From the NCBI RefSeq assembly GCF_015832195.1, contig NC_052020.1, positions 59,895,888 to 59,959,887 of the forward strand: a stretch of 64,000 nucleotides of DNA, written 5' to 3'. The notes below the pieces were generated by a model. That model was not told where the DNA came from, made no database searches, and was given only the letters and a program-made list of their open reading frames with translations. This document shows positions 49,018 through 59,381 of the stretch, one piece after another (the first letter of the stretch is position 1; every line of letters starts with the position of its first letter). A program made the translations under genes and the position numbers. This DNA comes from Motacilla alba alba. Lineage: Eukaryota > Chordata > Aves > Passeriformes > Motacillidae.

Positions 49018-49225
49018 CTCTGCTGGGAGAGCTGGGAGAGTTCGCATGGAGAAGACTCCAGGGAGTCTTTAGAGCCCCTGCAGGTCCTGAAGGGGCTTCA
49101 GGAGAGCTGGAGAGGGACTGGGGACAAGGGATGGAGGGACAGGGCACAGGGAATGGCTCCCAGTGCCAGAAGACAGGGATAGATGGGAGACTGGGAGGGA
49201 ATTCCTGGCTGGGAGGGTGGCGGGG
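49018..49225 (+). mobile_element. CR1 LINE fragment lacking the 3' end
   Basis: Sense CR1 (gagagggactggggacaag, acagggcacagggaatgg), stopping at ggaattcctggctgggagg. Confidence 0.8.
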
Positions 49226-49910
49226 CTGATGCAGGGATCCCAGCCCATGGATTCTGCTGCAGGATTCCCAAGTAAAACTGATGTGGCACAAGGAATTCAT
49301 GCCCCCACACAAGTTTGTTCTGGATCTCTCAGGTGTATTTGGTCTCCCTTTAGGTAATTCTGCCCAGCCCTGCTGCTTCCAAGGTCTCATAACCCCTGAC
49401 AAGGACAGGGGAGAAGCCACAAATTACTCATTTTGGGTCTCGGTGTTGGGCACCAGGCTCTGATTTTAAGCCTGTGAAGTTTAGGATACCACAAACAATC
49501 CCTGGAAAAGGCTGATCCCTCTTTCAGAACGGGATCATTCTGATGTGGGGGTGACCCGAAGGACTCAGAGGAAAGGTTTCATACGAATATGTGGGGATGC
49601 AGAGGTGCAAAACCAGCTGCAAAAGCAGAAGGCAGCTGTGGTAAAGCCAAATGTGACATTTTCCTGTGTCATGGGAAGCCCTGGAACCACTGCAGAGCCA
49701 GACGGGAAGCCCAGCCATGCCATGTCCCCATAAGTCACTTCCTTGGCTAATTGATTTAATCCAATTTAACATGGATCACACCCTCTGGAGCCCAGGGAGG
49801 GTTCCTGTGCCTGGAAAGGCAGCTCTGCTTTGCTTCCAGCATCCCGAAGGTCTGGAGCAGAAATTCCAGAAGTGCTCTGCAGGAATGCTGGCCTTGGACA
49901 CACCACTGCA

Positions 49911-50557
49911 CCCATCCCATCCCATGGATCCCATCCCATCCCATTCCATTCCATCCCATCCCATTCCATGGATCCCATCCCATCCCATCCCATTCCATCC
50001 CATCAGATGGATCCCATCCCATCCCATCTGATCCCATCTGATCCCATCTGATCCCATCCCACCCCATCCCACCCCATCCCATTCCATCCCATCCCATCCC
50101 ATGGATCCCATCCCATTCCATCCCATCCCATGGATCCCATCCCATCCCATCCCATCCCATCCCATCCCATCCCATCCCATCCCATCCCATCCCATCCCAT
50201 CCCATCCCATCCCATGGATCCCACCCCATCCCATTCCATTCCATCCCATCCCATCCCATCCCATTCCATGGATCCCATCCCATCCCATCCCATCCCATCC
50301 CATGGATCCCATCCCATCCCATCCCATCCCATCCCATCCCATCCCATCCCATCCCATCCCATCCCATGGATCCCATCCCATACCATGGATCCCATTCCAT
50401 CCCATCCCATCCCATCCCATACCATGGATCCCATCCCATACCATGGATCCCATCCCATTCTATCCCATCCCATCCCATTCTATCCCATCCCATCCCTTCT
50501 ATCCCATCCCATCCCATGGATCCCATCCCATCCTAATCCCAATCCCATCCCATCCCA
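49911..50557. repeat. (CCCAT)n array with GGATCC islands
   Basis: About 650 bp of CCCAT units with frequent variants (CCATT, ATGGATC). The minus strand reads GGGAT, as in the array at 43016 but inverted and more diverged. The 256-codon minus-strand ORF is repeat-derived. Confidence 0.97.
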
Positions 50558-50900
50558 CATTTGTAGGGTGTTCCCAATTGTTGCTCACATTTCCTGATCC
50601 CCCTGAATGGGGCTGAGGGGCTTTTGTGGCCCCCATACAAGCACAGCCAAAACAGCCCCAAAATGAGAATTCCCCCCCTGCTGCCAGTGCAGAAACGGGG
50701 GGAGATGTTCCAAACAAGCCAGGAAAGGCGGGAGCAGGAGGGAAGTGCTTTTCCTTTCTTCTCTTCTCTCCCAAAATGCCAATTTCCCAAAACCATTGCG
50801 TGGCATCACCGTCATTTGGGAATGGAGAGGGATTATTTCCCAGGGGCTGAAGTGCCAGAATAAAGGGACTTTCCCCTGACAGAGGTCAGACGGGATATCG

Positions 50901-51543
50901 TGTCCTGGATTGCCAAGGAAATTGTATCCTATTTGCCATCATGTGGCAGTTATCTTCTGCTCATGGGGCAGTTTTTCCTGATCTCTTCCACACCCAATCC
51001 TCCCTCGGGGAGACATCTGCTGATACCAGGCCACTGAGTGTCCCTGCAGGGCTGATAAGAATTCCAGCATCCCACTGGGAGAGGTGAGCTCAGAGGGAGG
51101 AGCCAAGCATTCCTGCCTGGATAGAATCTGAGATCCTGGCACAGCAAGACAGCTCCTGCCCTGGATTCCCAGAGGAACAGCTGCCTCTTGCACTGGAGCT
51201 CCAGAGGAAGATCCTGCTCCAGGATCCCTGCTCCAGCAGAGCCAGCCCTGACACTCCAGGAGGGCTGCAGCCACAATTCCAATGGCACTGCTGCCAGCAC
51301 CCTGACCACAGGGTGCCAGGCTGTGTTCTGACTCTGTCAGTGTTGGTTTGGTTTACTGCATTGTTCATTTTATATTTTTATTTTCTTCCCTAGTAAAGAA
51401 CTGTTCTTCCTGCTCCCGTATTTTTGCCTGAGAGCCCCTTAATTTCAAATGTATAGCAATTCAGAGGGAGGGGGGTTACATTTTCCATTTCAGGGGAGGC
51501 TCCTGCCTTCCTTAGCACACACCTGGCTTTCCAAACCAAGACA
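50901..51543. mobile_element. Solo LTR, copy 2, inverted relative to copy 1
   Basis: 643 bp, starting TGTCCTGGAT and ending CCAAGACA. It matches the reverse complement of 28095-28739 along its whole length with scattered differences. No clear target duplication is seen (left flank TATCG, right flank ATTGG). A plus-oriented CR1 fragment starts directly to its right. Confidence 0.8.
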
Positions 51544-51546
51544 ATT

Positions 51547-51755
51547 GGGAAGGAATTCTTCCCTGTGAGCATGGGCAGGCCCTGGCACAGGGTGCCCAGA
51601 GCAGCTGGGGCTGCCCCTGGATCCCTGGAAGTGTCCTAGGCCAGGCTGGACAGGGCTTGGAGCCACCTGGGACAGTGGAAGGTGTGGCTAGGGGGTGCAA
51701 CAGGATGGGCTTTAAGATCCCTTCCATCCCAAACCATTCCATGATTCTATGGCAG
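51547..51755 (+). mobile_element. CR1 LINE 3' fragment next to solo LTR copy 2
   Basis: Sense CR1 (ggaattcttccctgtgagc to ccattccatgattctatgg), starting within a few bases of the LTR edge. Confidence 0.85.
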
Positions 51756-53613
51756 ATTTTGGATGAGATCCCCACTCCCTGCACCCCCCAGGCACTGTGG
51801 AAAGTCTCCCCCTTTTTAGGAAGCCTGAGGGACAGCAAATGCCTTCTGGAATGGCTTCTCCCTCCCTCCCTCCTGTCCAGCAGCAGATTCCCAGATGGAA
51901 AAGCAGGGTTAAAGAGCTGCCTGGATCTTCCCTGCACCAGCAGGTTTCCGGTGTGGGAATAAAAAAGTCATTAAGGGCTGGCACGGACAATGAAATGAAA
52001 CTTTGTCATCGTGGATTCGAGCTGAGCAGACACTGAGGGAGCTGATGAGAGGCAAATTAATTTGCTTTTTCCGAAGGCTCCTGCGTGACGTTAATAAAAG
52101 CAGCATTTTGTGCAGGCTCATGGCTCAGGATGCAGAGCTTCACAGTCCTCCCTGTCCTCACAGAGCTCTGGCGAAGGCTCTTTTCTCCTTTGGAAGCAGA
52201 AAAAGGAGGAGTTTTTGGATTCCAGAGCTTGGGCGCAATCCCAGGCCAGCAGCTCAGGATGTGTCCTGGAAAGGGGCTCAGGTTTCAGGGGTTCCTCTCC
52301 TTGCAATTCCCCTTTTATTTTGGCATTTCTGAATTTGATCCAGGTCATTTCCCTGAGCCTGCTTGCCAGGATTGCTGCCCTGATGGTTGGGAGAGTGCCT
52401 CTCCTGCAGCAAAAGGCCAATCCCAGGGGATGGATGCTGGGAGGTTCTCTCCCAGCTCTGAATTTCCTGATGAGGAGCCATAAACCTCCCCCAAAAAACC
52501 AGCAGCTGCTAATTAGTGGTCAGCAGAGGAGCTGGGGGCTGGCAGGAGTGAATCCCTGGATTCTGGGAGAATCCTGCCTTTGGGCCGTGCCACGGCTCCT
52601 GCTGGGCTCTGCTCCCATCCTGTCACATTCCTTGGCACGTTGGTCCCTGCAGGATGCAGCCTCCTTGCCATTTCCAACATTTTCCCCATTTTTAAGAATT
52701 TTTCTTTCTATCCTTTGCACTCCAGGCAGCCATTCCTCTTGGCTTAGAGGAGAATTAGGCAACTGGTCCTGAAATTTCCGCGTGAGCAACCAGGTCGTGA
52801 CCATCCAGATAAATAAAGCTCAAGGACTCAAGGATCTTCCTAAAGTTTTTGGCTCCTTTTCCAGCTGAGCACACCCTGATGGGAGCCCCAAAACTGAGGC
52901 CAGAAAGTGCTTTTCCTCCTGCTGTGGGCACGGAATAATTTGGGAAGGGACGACTGTGGCCTGCCAGTGCTGGGTGGGATGGTGCCAAATTTGGGTTCCC
53001 GAGGCTGGCACCGGGATTGGTGACATTCCATGGGTGTGGGGAGCACCCCAGCTTCACCCCCGTGGGCAGGCACATCTGGAAACCCTACCCCTAAAATTCC
53101 ACACCCCCTTCCACAGCCCCCGGCCACAGGGTGCTGCCAAAAATTCATTTGAGCAAGAGCAGCCCCTGCCTGACATCTGCCCACACACGTTTGGGAGGCC
53201 AGGAAACTTCCTGTGGACATTGGCTGCCTGACAGGAGTGACCTCAATTCTGCCTTTTTTTAGGGTGGGTATTTTTGGGGGTGGTGTTTTGACAACAGGTG
53301 GGAGCTTTGCCTGCCTCTCCCTGGCTGTGGGATGGGCAGGTTTTAGGGAAGAGCTCAGAGATGGGAAATTCTGTAGCTCTGGTAAAAAATGCCATTCTAC
53401 ATCTGTAAAATACATTTTATTGCCACTTTTTAGGAAATTGGAGGCAGCCACTTCCCCCTGCCAGCCACTCCTGCTGCCTCTCCCCCATTCCCGTGGTTTC
53501 ATCCCACATCCAACACATTTCCTCCAGGAGCCAGATCTACCCTGAGGAGCATCACAAACCCACACATGATTCAGCAGGCTCCTTTGAGAGACATTTATTA
53601 TTTAAATAATAAC

Positions 53614-53635
53614 TTTTTTTTTTTTTTTTTTTTTT
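53614..53635. repeat. Poly-T tract
   Basis: 22 consecutive T, preceded by an AT-rich stretch. Confidence 0.95.
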
Positions 53636-53982
53636 ACATCACCTCGACTCCCAAACCACGGAAAAGCCCCAAAATCTCGGCACCTTTGGGCTCCCTGAGC
53701 AGAGCTGCAGCTCCCAAATGAGACTCCACACTGGGAACTGCACAAATGCCACTGGGTGTGTTGGATGCTGCTCGAATGGGAGCCACGAGGAAATTCCTAA
53801 CGGCAGTGGTGGCCTTGGGATGTGGAGCTGGGTGCTCCTCGTCCCAGTGGGAACGATCCTGGAGTCCCAAAGAGCAAGAGGAGCCCCAGAAAACAAAATA
53901 GTGGTGTTGAAGGATGCTGCCCAACTTCAAAACCTGGATGGTTTTGCGGTTGGTTTTTTGCTTTTATTGATTTTTAACGGGT

Positions 53983-53988
53983 TTTATT
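53983..53988 (-). terminator. PTGER2: Candidate PTGER2 polyadenylation signal
   Basis: AATAAA on the minus strand (TTTATT as written), about 1.3 kb after the PTGER2 stop. A second copy lies at 53963-53968. The 3'UTR would include a whole sense CR1 fragment. Neither site is confirmed by any other signal. Confidence 0.25.
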
Positions 53989-54783
53989 TTAAATAAGTAT
54001 TTGTCCCAGTCAAGGACAAACCCAAACCCCACCAGCAGCACCACCCTGGACGTGGGTGAAGCTCATGGCTGTGACCATTCCCTGGTCAGGCTCTTTGTTC
54101 CCTTTGCTGGCTCTTGCAAAAATCGTGGGGCAAAGGGAATTTCCAAATGGGCGCTGAGGAGGGGCTGCTCTGCTCCACCAGAGTGCCAGGAAAGTACCAA
54201 AATTCGGGTTTTTTAGTGCTTTGGTGCCCCTCAGGGACCCACCAGTGCCTAAAATCTCAGGGGTGTGACACAGACAGACAGACAGACATGACCACACAGA
54301 CCTGGCCCTGAAAAAGTGCATTTCTTTAGGCAACCAGCCTAAAATAAGGGGGAGTTTTTGAGCATACACTGCTCCCTTGCTCTCCTTCCCAATCCTTGTG
54401 GATGTGGGGACACAGACGGGTGTTTGCAGCCACCCAGCCCCATCTCCAGGAGCTGCAGCCCTGCCTGCATCCCAAAACCCCACGGAGACCTTGCTGGGAA
54501 GCACAGCAGCAGGAACCTCTGCTTCCCAACACCCCCCAGCCGTGGGGCTACAACAAAAGCCCCCAAGCTTCACCCCCAACCCTCCCCAGCAGGGCTGAGC
54601 CCTCCTCCAGCCCTAAGGGTGCCAGCAGCACCCAGGGACTCACCAGCCCTTCCAACCTTGTCCTGCTGCACCTTTGTCCCTGTGAGAGGCCACAGTGAGT
54701 ACCCAGGTGACACCTGAGCCACCCCCAGCTGGCCCAAGCTGCAGCAGCCATATCTCTGGATGAGCTCTAAGGCAGAGCTTCAC

Positions 54784-55250
54784 AGAATCCCAGAATCACT
54801 GGGTTGGGAGAGACCTTCAGGATCATCCAGTCCAGCCCAGCCCCAACAGCTCAACTCAGCCCTGGCCCCCAGTGCCACATCCAGGCTTTGTTAAACACAC
54901 CCAGGGATGGTGACTGCACCACCTCCCCGGGCAGAACATTCCAGAACTTTATCACCCTTCCTGTAAAAAACTTTTTCCTGATATCCAGCCTGTATTTCCC
55001 TTGGTGCAGCTCGAGGCTGTGTGCTCTGGTTCTGGAGTAAGAGCCCGGCCCCAGCTGAGCACAGGCACCTTTCAGGAGCTGTGAGAGTGATGAGGGCAGC
55101 CCTGAGTCTCCTTTTCTCCAGGCTGAGCACCCCCAGCTCCCTCAGGGTTCCTCTCAGGGTTTGTGTTCCCAGCCCCTCTCCGGCCTCGTTGCCTCCTCTG
55201 GACGCGCTCCAGCATCCCAACATCCTTCCCAATCCGAGGGGCCCAGAACT
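54784..55250 (-). mobile_element. CR1 LINE fragment in the PTGER2 3'UTR
   Basis: From gaatcccagaatcactggg through ggttctggagtaagagccc to gaggggcccagaactgccc. It is in the same orientation as PTGER2 and its 5' edge is about 30 bp beyond the PTGER2 stop. Confidence 0.9.
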
Positions 55251-55279
55251 GCCCGTCAGGAGGCAGGATCCTCCTGGAT

Positions 55280-55525
55280 CTACTGCCCACAGAGGTGTGG
55301 CCGTGCTGGCAGCTTTGTCACGGCAGAGGACACGGCGTGGCCGCCCGGGGCCGTGGGGGTCACCTGGCAGCAGAGCACGGAGCGCATGAGGCGCAGCACG
55401 GGCGGCCGCAGGATGGCAAAGACCCAGGGATCCACGATGGAGTTGATGGACAGGAAGCGCAGGGCCAGCAGGTCCCACTCGTGGTCATCCTCTTCCTCGC
55501 TGAACTTGTTCACGTAGGCACGGAT
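55280..55525 (-). CDS. PTGER2: PTGER2 coding exon 2 (ECL3, TM7, C-tail)
   Basis: Residues 284-364, starting IRAYVNKFSEEED. The acceptor is tttggcag on the minus strand. It contains WDLLALRFLSINSIVDPWVF and LRPPVLRLMRSVLCC, nearly the same as mammalian EP2. The tail after the two cysteines is short and unlike the mammalian one. The TAG stop is at 55282-55280, and a CR1 starts about 30 bp beyond it. Confidence 0.95.
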   Translation of the reverse strand: MRAYVNKFSEEEDDHEWDLLALRFLSINSIVDPWVFAILRPPVLRLMRSVLCCQVTPTAPGGHAVSSAVTKLPARPHLCGQ

Positions 55526-55652
55526 CTGCCAAATCAGGGGTTGGAAAGGAGATTAAAAATCGCCTGGTTTCACCCTCCCCTGTCGTTCTGCTAGGCCAGG
55601 TTTGGCCAAGGCCCATCCACAGAATTCACAGAATGACAGAATGACAGAATTC

Positions 55653-55692
<40 letters not shown>

Positions 55693-58600
55693 CACAGAAT
55701 GACAGAATGACAGAATTCACAGAATGACAGAATTCACAGAATTCACAGAATTCACAGAATCACAGAATGACAGAATTCACAGAATGACAGAATTCACAGA
55801 TTCAGAGAATTCACAGAATTTACAGAATTTACAGAATCACTGGGTTGGGAGAGACCTTCAAGACCATCGAGTCCAACCCAGCCCAAACAGCTCAACTCAG
55901 CCCTGGCACCCAGTGCCACATCCAGGCTTTGTTAAACACCCCCAGGGATGGTGACTGCACCACCTCCCCAGGCAGAACATTCCAGAACTTTATCACCCTT
56001 CCTGTAAAAAACTTTTCCTGATATCCAGCCTAAATTTCCCCTGGCACAGCTTCAGGCTGTGTCCTCTGGTTCTGTCAGTTGCTGCTTGGAGGAGGTGCAT
56101 CCAACCTGGTCTGGAACCCTTCCAGCCACAGCTTCTCTGGACAATCTGTACCAGGGCCTCACCTCCCTCACAGCAAAGAAATGTTTCCCGATATCCCATC
56201 TAAACCTCCTCTCTGTCAGTTTGAATCCATTTCTCCCTGGTCCTGTCACTCCCAGCCTTTGTAAAGAGTCTCTCTCCATCTTCCCCATAGTTTCTCTCGA
56301 GTACTGGAAGGTCGTAATTAGGTGACCCCAAATCCTTCTGTTTTCCAGGGTGCACAATCCCAGTTGTCCCAGCCTTTCCTGACAGCAGAGATGCTCCATC
56401 CCTTTAATCAACCTGGTGCCTCCTCTGGACTCACTCCAACAGTCCCAGGTCTTTGTTGTGCTGGAGGGACCCCAGAGCTGGACACAGCACTGCAGCGGGG
56501 TCTCACAATCACCTCCCTCAACCAGGGAGGAAGAATTCTGAGTTTGGGCTCCCCCCAGGAAGCTCTGTTGGGGCGATTTGGGCTGCCACAGCGAGTTTGC
56601 TGACTCTGTGGGTTTAAATGAACTTTAAGTGCAAGCCAGCCCCGCGCTGTGCTTCGTTCAGAGCCGCAGTTAAACCCGCGGCTGCCGGAGGAAGAGCTGT
56701 CTCCTGTCTCTCACCTTGAGACCGCACGGCAGCAGAACCGTGGGAGACGGAGAGGATGAGCGCCGCCGGACCTCGCCGGTCCTTCCTGCGACTGCCGACT
56801 CATCCCAGCCCGCGGGGCTTCCTGGAAGGTGACTCAGCACTCCTTACTCATTCGGGTCACCCGCCACCCCCTCGCTCCGGGCTGGGGACACGCTCGGATG
56901 GGGCCGGGCAGCAGGAGCATCCCTCCCCTGCCTGGCATCCGCCGGGTACCACCCCGGGATGGCACATCCGCGGCGGCCACACGCAGCATTTCCAGGCTCC
57001 CGCGTGTTTTGGGAAGGAATTCGTGGCCTGAGGGGTTTGTGTGCCTGGGCTCCTCCTGGGAGGAGCTGTGGGCAGCCGGGGACAGGAGAGAAAGTGTCAC
57101 CCCCGAGGAGGCAGCTGGGTTTGAGCCGCTGCCAAGCGCGGCCCCACACGGGAGCCGGGGATGGGAAAAGGGAAGCTGGCTCTGGATAAGGCCCTATCTG
57201 CCACCACAGGGCCCAAGGGATCCCGGCCAGGGCCTCTTTCCCAGCCCCTCTGCCCCCAGCACACTCACGGGGCTCTGCCCACGTGGCCCCACCGAGGGGT
57301 TCCGCTTCCCACTGACCGCAGCAGCCGAGCCAGGCCTTTTTTGGGAGCTGTCCATCATGTGTGGGTTCGTGGTCAGGAGATGGAGTCTCTCAGGGTGTTG
57401 AGGCTCCTGGGATGCTCGCGAGCATCTGGACATTTTCCCTTTGTCCTAAAAGCCTGGCTCGGCCGCATCCTGTGGTTATTTCCTTTTCCCTTAGGAAAAG
57501 CAAGGGAGGATGAAGGGAAGGTAGAGTCTATTGAACACCAAGAGTGTGAAATTAGCCCCGGCTGTGCTCCCAGCCTTGCTGGGGTCACTTCTTGAGGGAC
57601 CAGCTGACCTCCTGCACTGGGGGGCTCACACACCCGGGCTCTGGAGCCATCCATGCTCCTGGTGGAAAAGCACTTGGATGGATGGGAAGTGGCCCTTGGG
57701 AGGGGAGAGCCCAGACAGAGGCAGGGCACTCGCTCTCTCCACTTCTTCACGTGGCTGTTTTGATCCCAGATGTCTGCTGGAAGCCTCGTGCATGGATGGG
57801 GCACGGGATGTGGGGATGTCCCTTGGGATGACACGTGCTGTGGCTGCTGTGCCAGATCTCTGTTCCCAGAAATCTCCCATCTCTGTGCCAGCGCCTCAGC
57901 GCTGTTGCAGAGGAGCAGAAACCTCTGTCTAACAGCGAGGTGGGCGCAGCCTCCCACATCTCCAGCCTCATCCACAGAAATCTGGGGTATCTCATCCCAC
58001 CCACACGGATATCCACTGCCTCCAGCCCAGGGCAGCTCCTTCAGCCCCTCTCTAGAAGTGTAATTGGTTTTTTGCCATTCCTCACACCTCCACCATGAGT
58101 TCCTGGATCCTGGGAATCTCAGTGATGCCGTGTGCTCCAGGAGACCCTGCCTGAGCCACACCGCCTGGCCTTGGAGCCTCTGTGGGGTGGGAGGGCACCT
58201 CTGCTCCTGCCACATCATCCTCCTGCCACCCCATTCTCCTGTCATTTCATTCTCCTGCCACCCCATTCTCCTGCCATTCCATCCTCCTGCCACTCCATGC
58301 TCCTGCCCCCCATGATCCTGCCACCCCAATCCTCCTCCTGGCCCTGAGGACACAGGGAATGATTCCCCTGCCCCTAGCTGATGCGCAAATTACCAATCTC
58401 ATGTCTGAGCTGGGCTCTCCCAAGCTTTGACCCCAGCCCTCGAGGCCTGGCCAGCAGAGCTGGGGGAAGCTTTACAAAGGGCCAGGAGAGAAATGTGGGT
58501 GCTGGGGAGAGGGCACAGCCGGCGGCACTCACCGTGAAGGGCAGGGAGCAGATGACGAAGGTGATGGTCATGATGGAGAGCAGCAGGAGGTGGTCGATCT

Positions 58601-59381
58601 CCTCGGCCATGGAGAAGATGCGCCGGCCGCAGCCGCCGGCCGTGCGGGGCTGCTCGGGGGCGGCCACCCTGCGGCTCCTCTGCCCGCGGCGGTGCATGCG
58701 GGCCAGGTTCACGATGACGCTCAGGTTGCAGAGCAGCACGGCGAGGATGAGGAAGAGGAGCAGCGTGGCGTAGAGGAGCGAGAAGGTGACGTCCAGCCCC
58801 GCGGCCCGGCCGTCGCCGCGCTGCGGGTCCAGGTGCATCTGGATGAAGCACCAGGTGCCGGGGCAGTACTGCACGTAGCGCCCGAAGCCCAGCAGCGGCA
58901 GCGAGCACAAGGCGGCCGAGAAGGTGTAGATGGCCGGCAGGGCCACCAGCCCCGTGCGGGGGCTCAGGAAGCGCTCGTAGAAGTAGGGTCGCCCCAGGGC
59001 CAGGCAGCGCTCCAGCGCCATGGTGAAGAGGATGAGCATGGTGGCGAGGCCGAAGAAGCTCATGGCGAAGCCGAAGTAGAGGCAGATGTGCCCTCCGCGG
59101 GCCAGGCTGGTGAGGGTGAGGTTGCGGTGGTAGGAAGCGAGCACCAAGGGGCTGACGGAGCAGGTGCCCAGCAGGTCGGTGACCACCAGGGCCAGCACCA
59201 GGACGTGGAACAGCGCGGGCGGGCGCTGCCGGGCCCCGCGGCGGCCGCGCAGGAGCAGCCCCAGCGCCAGGAGGTTGCCCAGGAGCCCGGCCGAGAACAT
59301 GAGGGCGCTGACCAGCGGGCGAGCCCCGGCCGGCAGCGCTGTCCCGCCGTCGCTCCCGTCCGCCCGGCCCGTCCCGTTCAT
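55280..59381 (-). CDS. PTGER2: PTGER2 (prostaglandin E2 receptor EP2), two coding exons
   Basis: Exons 59381-58533 and 55525-55280 give 364 residues. This is a class A GPCR of the prostanoid family; EP2 couples to Gs at the plasma membrane and raises cAMP on binding PGE2. Membrane segments lie near residues 23-45, 57-80, 100-123, 145-167, 197-227, 263-285 and 303-325. N-glycosylation sequons are at Asn2 and Asn87. The prostanoid ECL2 signature (QYCPGTWCF) is at 171-179, with Cys100 as its probable disulfide partner. TM7 has LRFLS with Arg306, the carboxylate-binding residue of prostanoid receptors, and DPW at 315-317 in place of NPxxY. The TM3 end reads ERC (124-126), where mammalian EP2 has ERY. 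CC at 335-336 may be palmitoylated. One intron in TM6 is typical for the family. Similarity to DP1 and IP is lower, especially in TM7 and ECL2. Confidence 0.96.
55618..55835. repeat. Tandem array of acagaatgac / acagaattc units at a CR1 3' end
   Basis: About 24 imperfect 9- and 10-bp units (acagaattc, acagaatgac), directly attached to the terminus of a CR1. Ordinary CR1 copies end in only one to four 8-bp units. Confidence 0.93.
55836..56515 (-). mobile_element. CR1 LINE fragments in the PTGER2 intron
   Basis: One CR1 (cagaatcactgggttggg to the gtgtcctctggttctgtca region) appears joined near 56075 to a second CR1 subtype that continues to cagcactgcagcggggtctc. Confidence 0.85.
56516..58532. 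other. Remaining PTGER2 intron
   Basis: Unique, partly CpG-rich sequence (for example 56640-57150) with no recognisable exon. A loose 18-bp repeat lies at 58200-58335. Confidence 0.5.
58200..58335. repeat. 18-bp imperfect tandem repeat
   Basis: Repeats of cattctcctgccacccc, about 7 copies, in the PTGER2 intron near exon 1. Confidence 0.85.
58533..59381 (-). CDS. PTGER2: PTGER2 coding exon 1 (TM1 to TM6)
   Basis: Residues 1-283 exactly (849 nt). The chosen ATG gives MNGT, with a sequon at Asn2 and about 22 residues before TM1, the right length for an EP2 N-terminus. The frame is also open far upstream through a minisatellite, but those residues look like repeat translation. The donor is gtgagt directly after the Thr283 codon (CSLPFT). 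The exon is extremely GC- and CpG-rich. Confidence 0.95.

Larger units (their letters stand above)
51756..54783. other. Intergenic sequence, no gene recognised
   Basis: Unique sequence with a T22 run at 53614-53635 and no CR1. The 241-codon minus-strand ORF (53565-52840) and others show no motif. The last kilobase may be PTGER2 3'UTR. Confidence 0.5.

Noticed and set aside
49756..50526. 256-codon minus-strand ORF (Gly-Met-Trp-Asp repeats)
   Set aside because: Translation of the CCCAT array.
52840..53565. 241-codon minus-strand ORF as a gene next to PTGER2
   Set aside because: No domain, signal peptide or splice structure; composition resembles random intergenic sequence.
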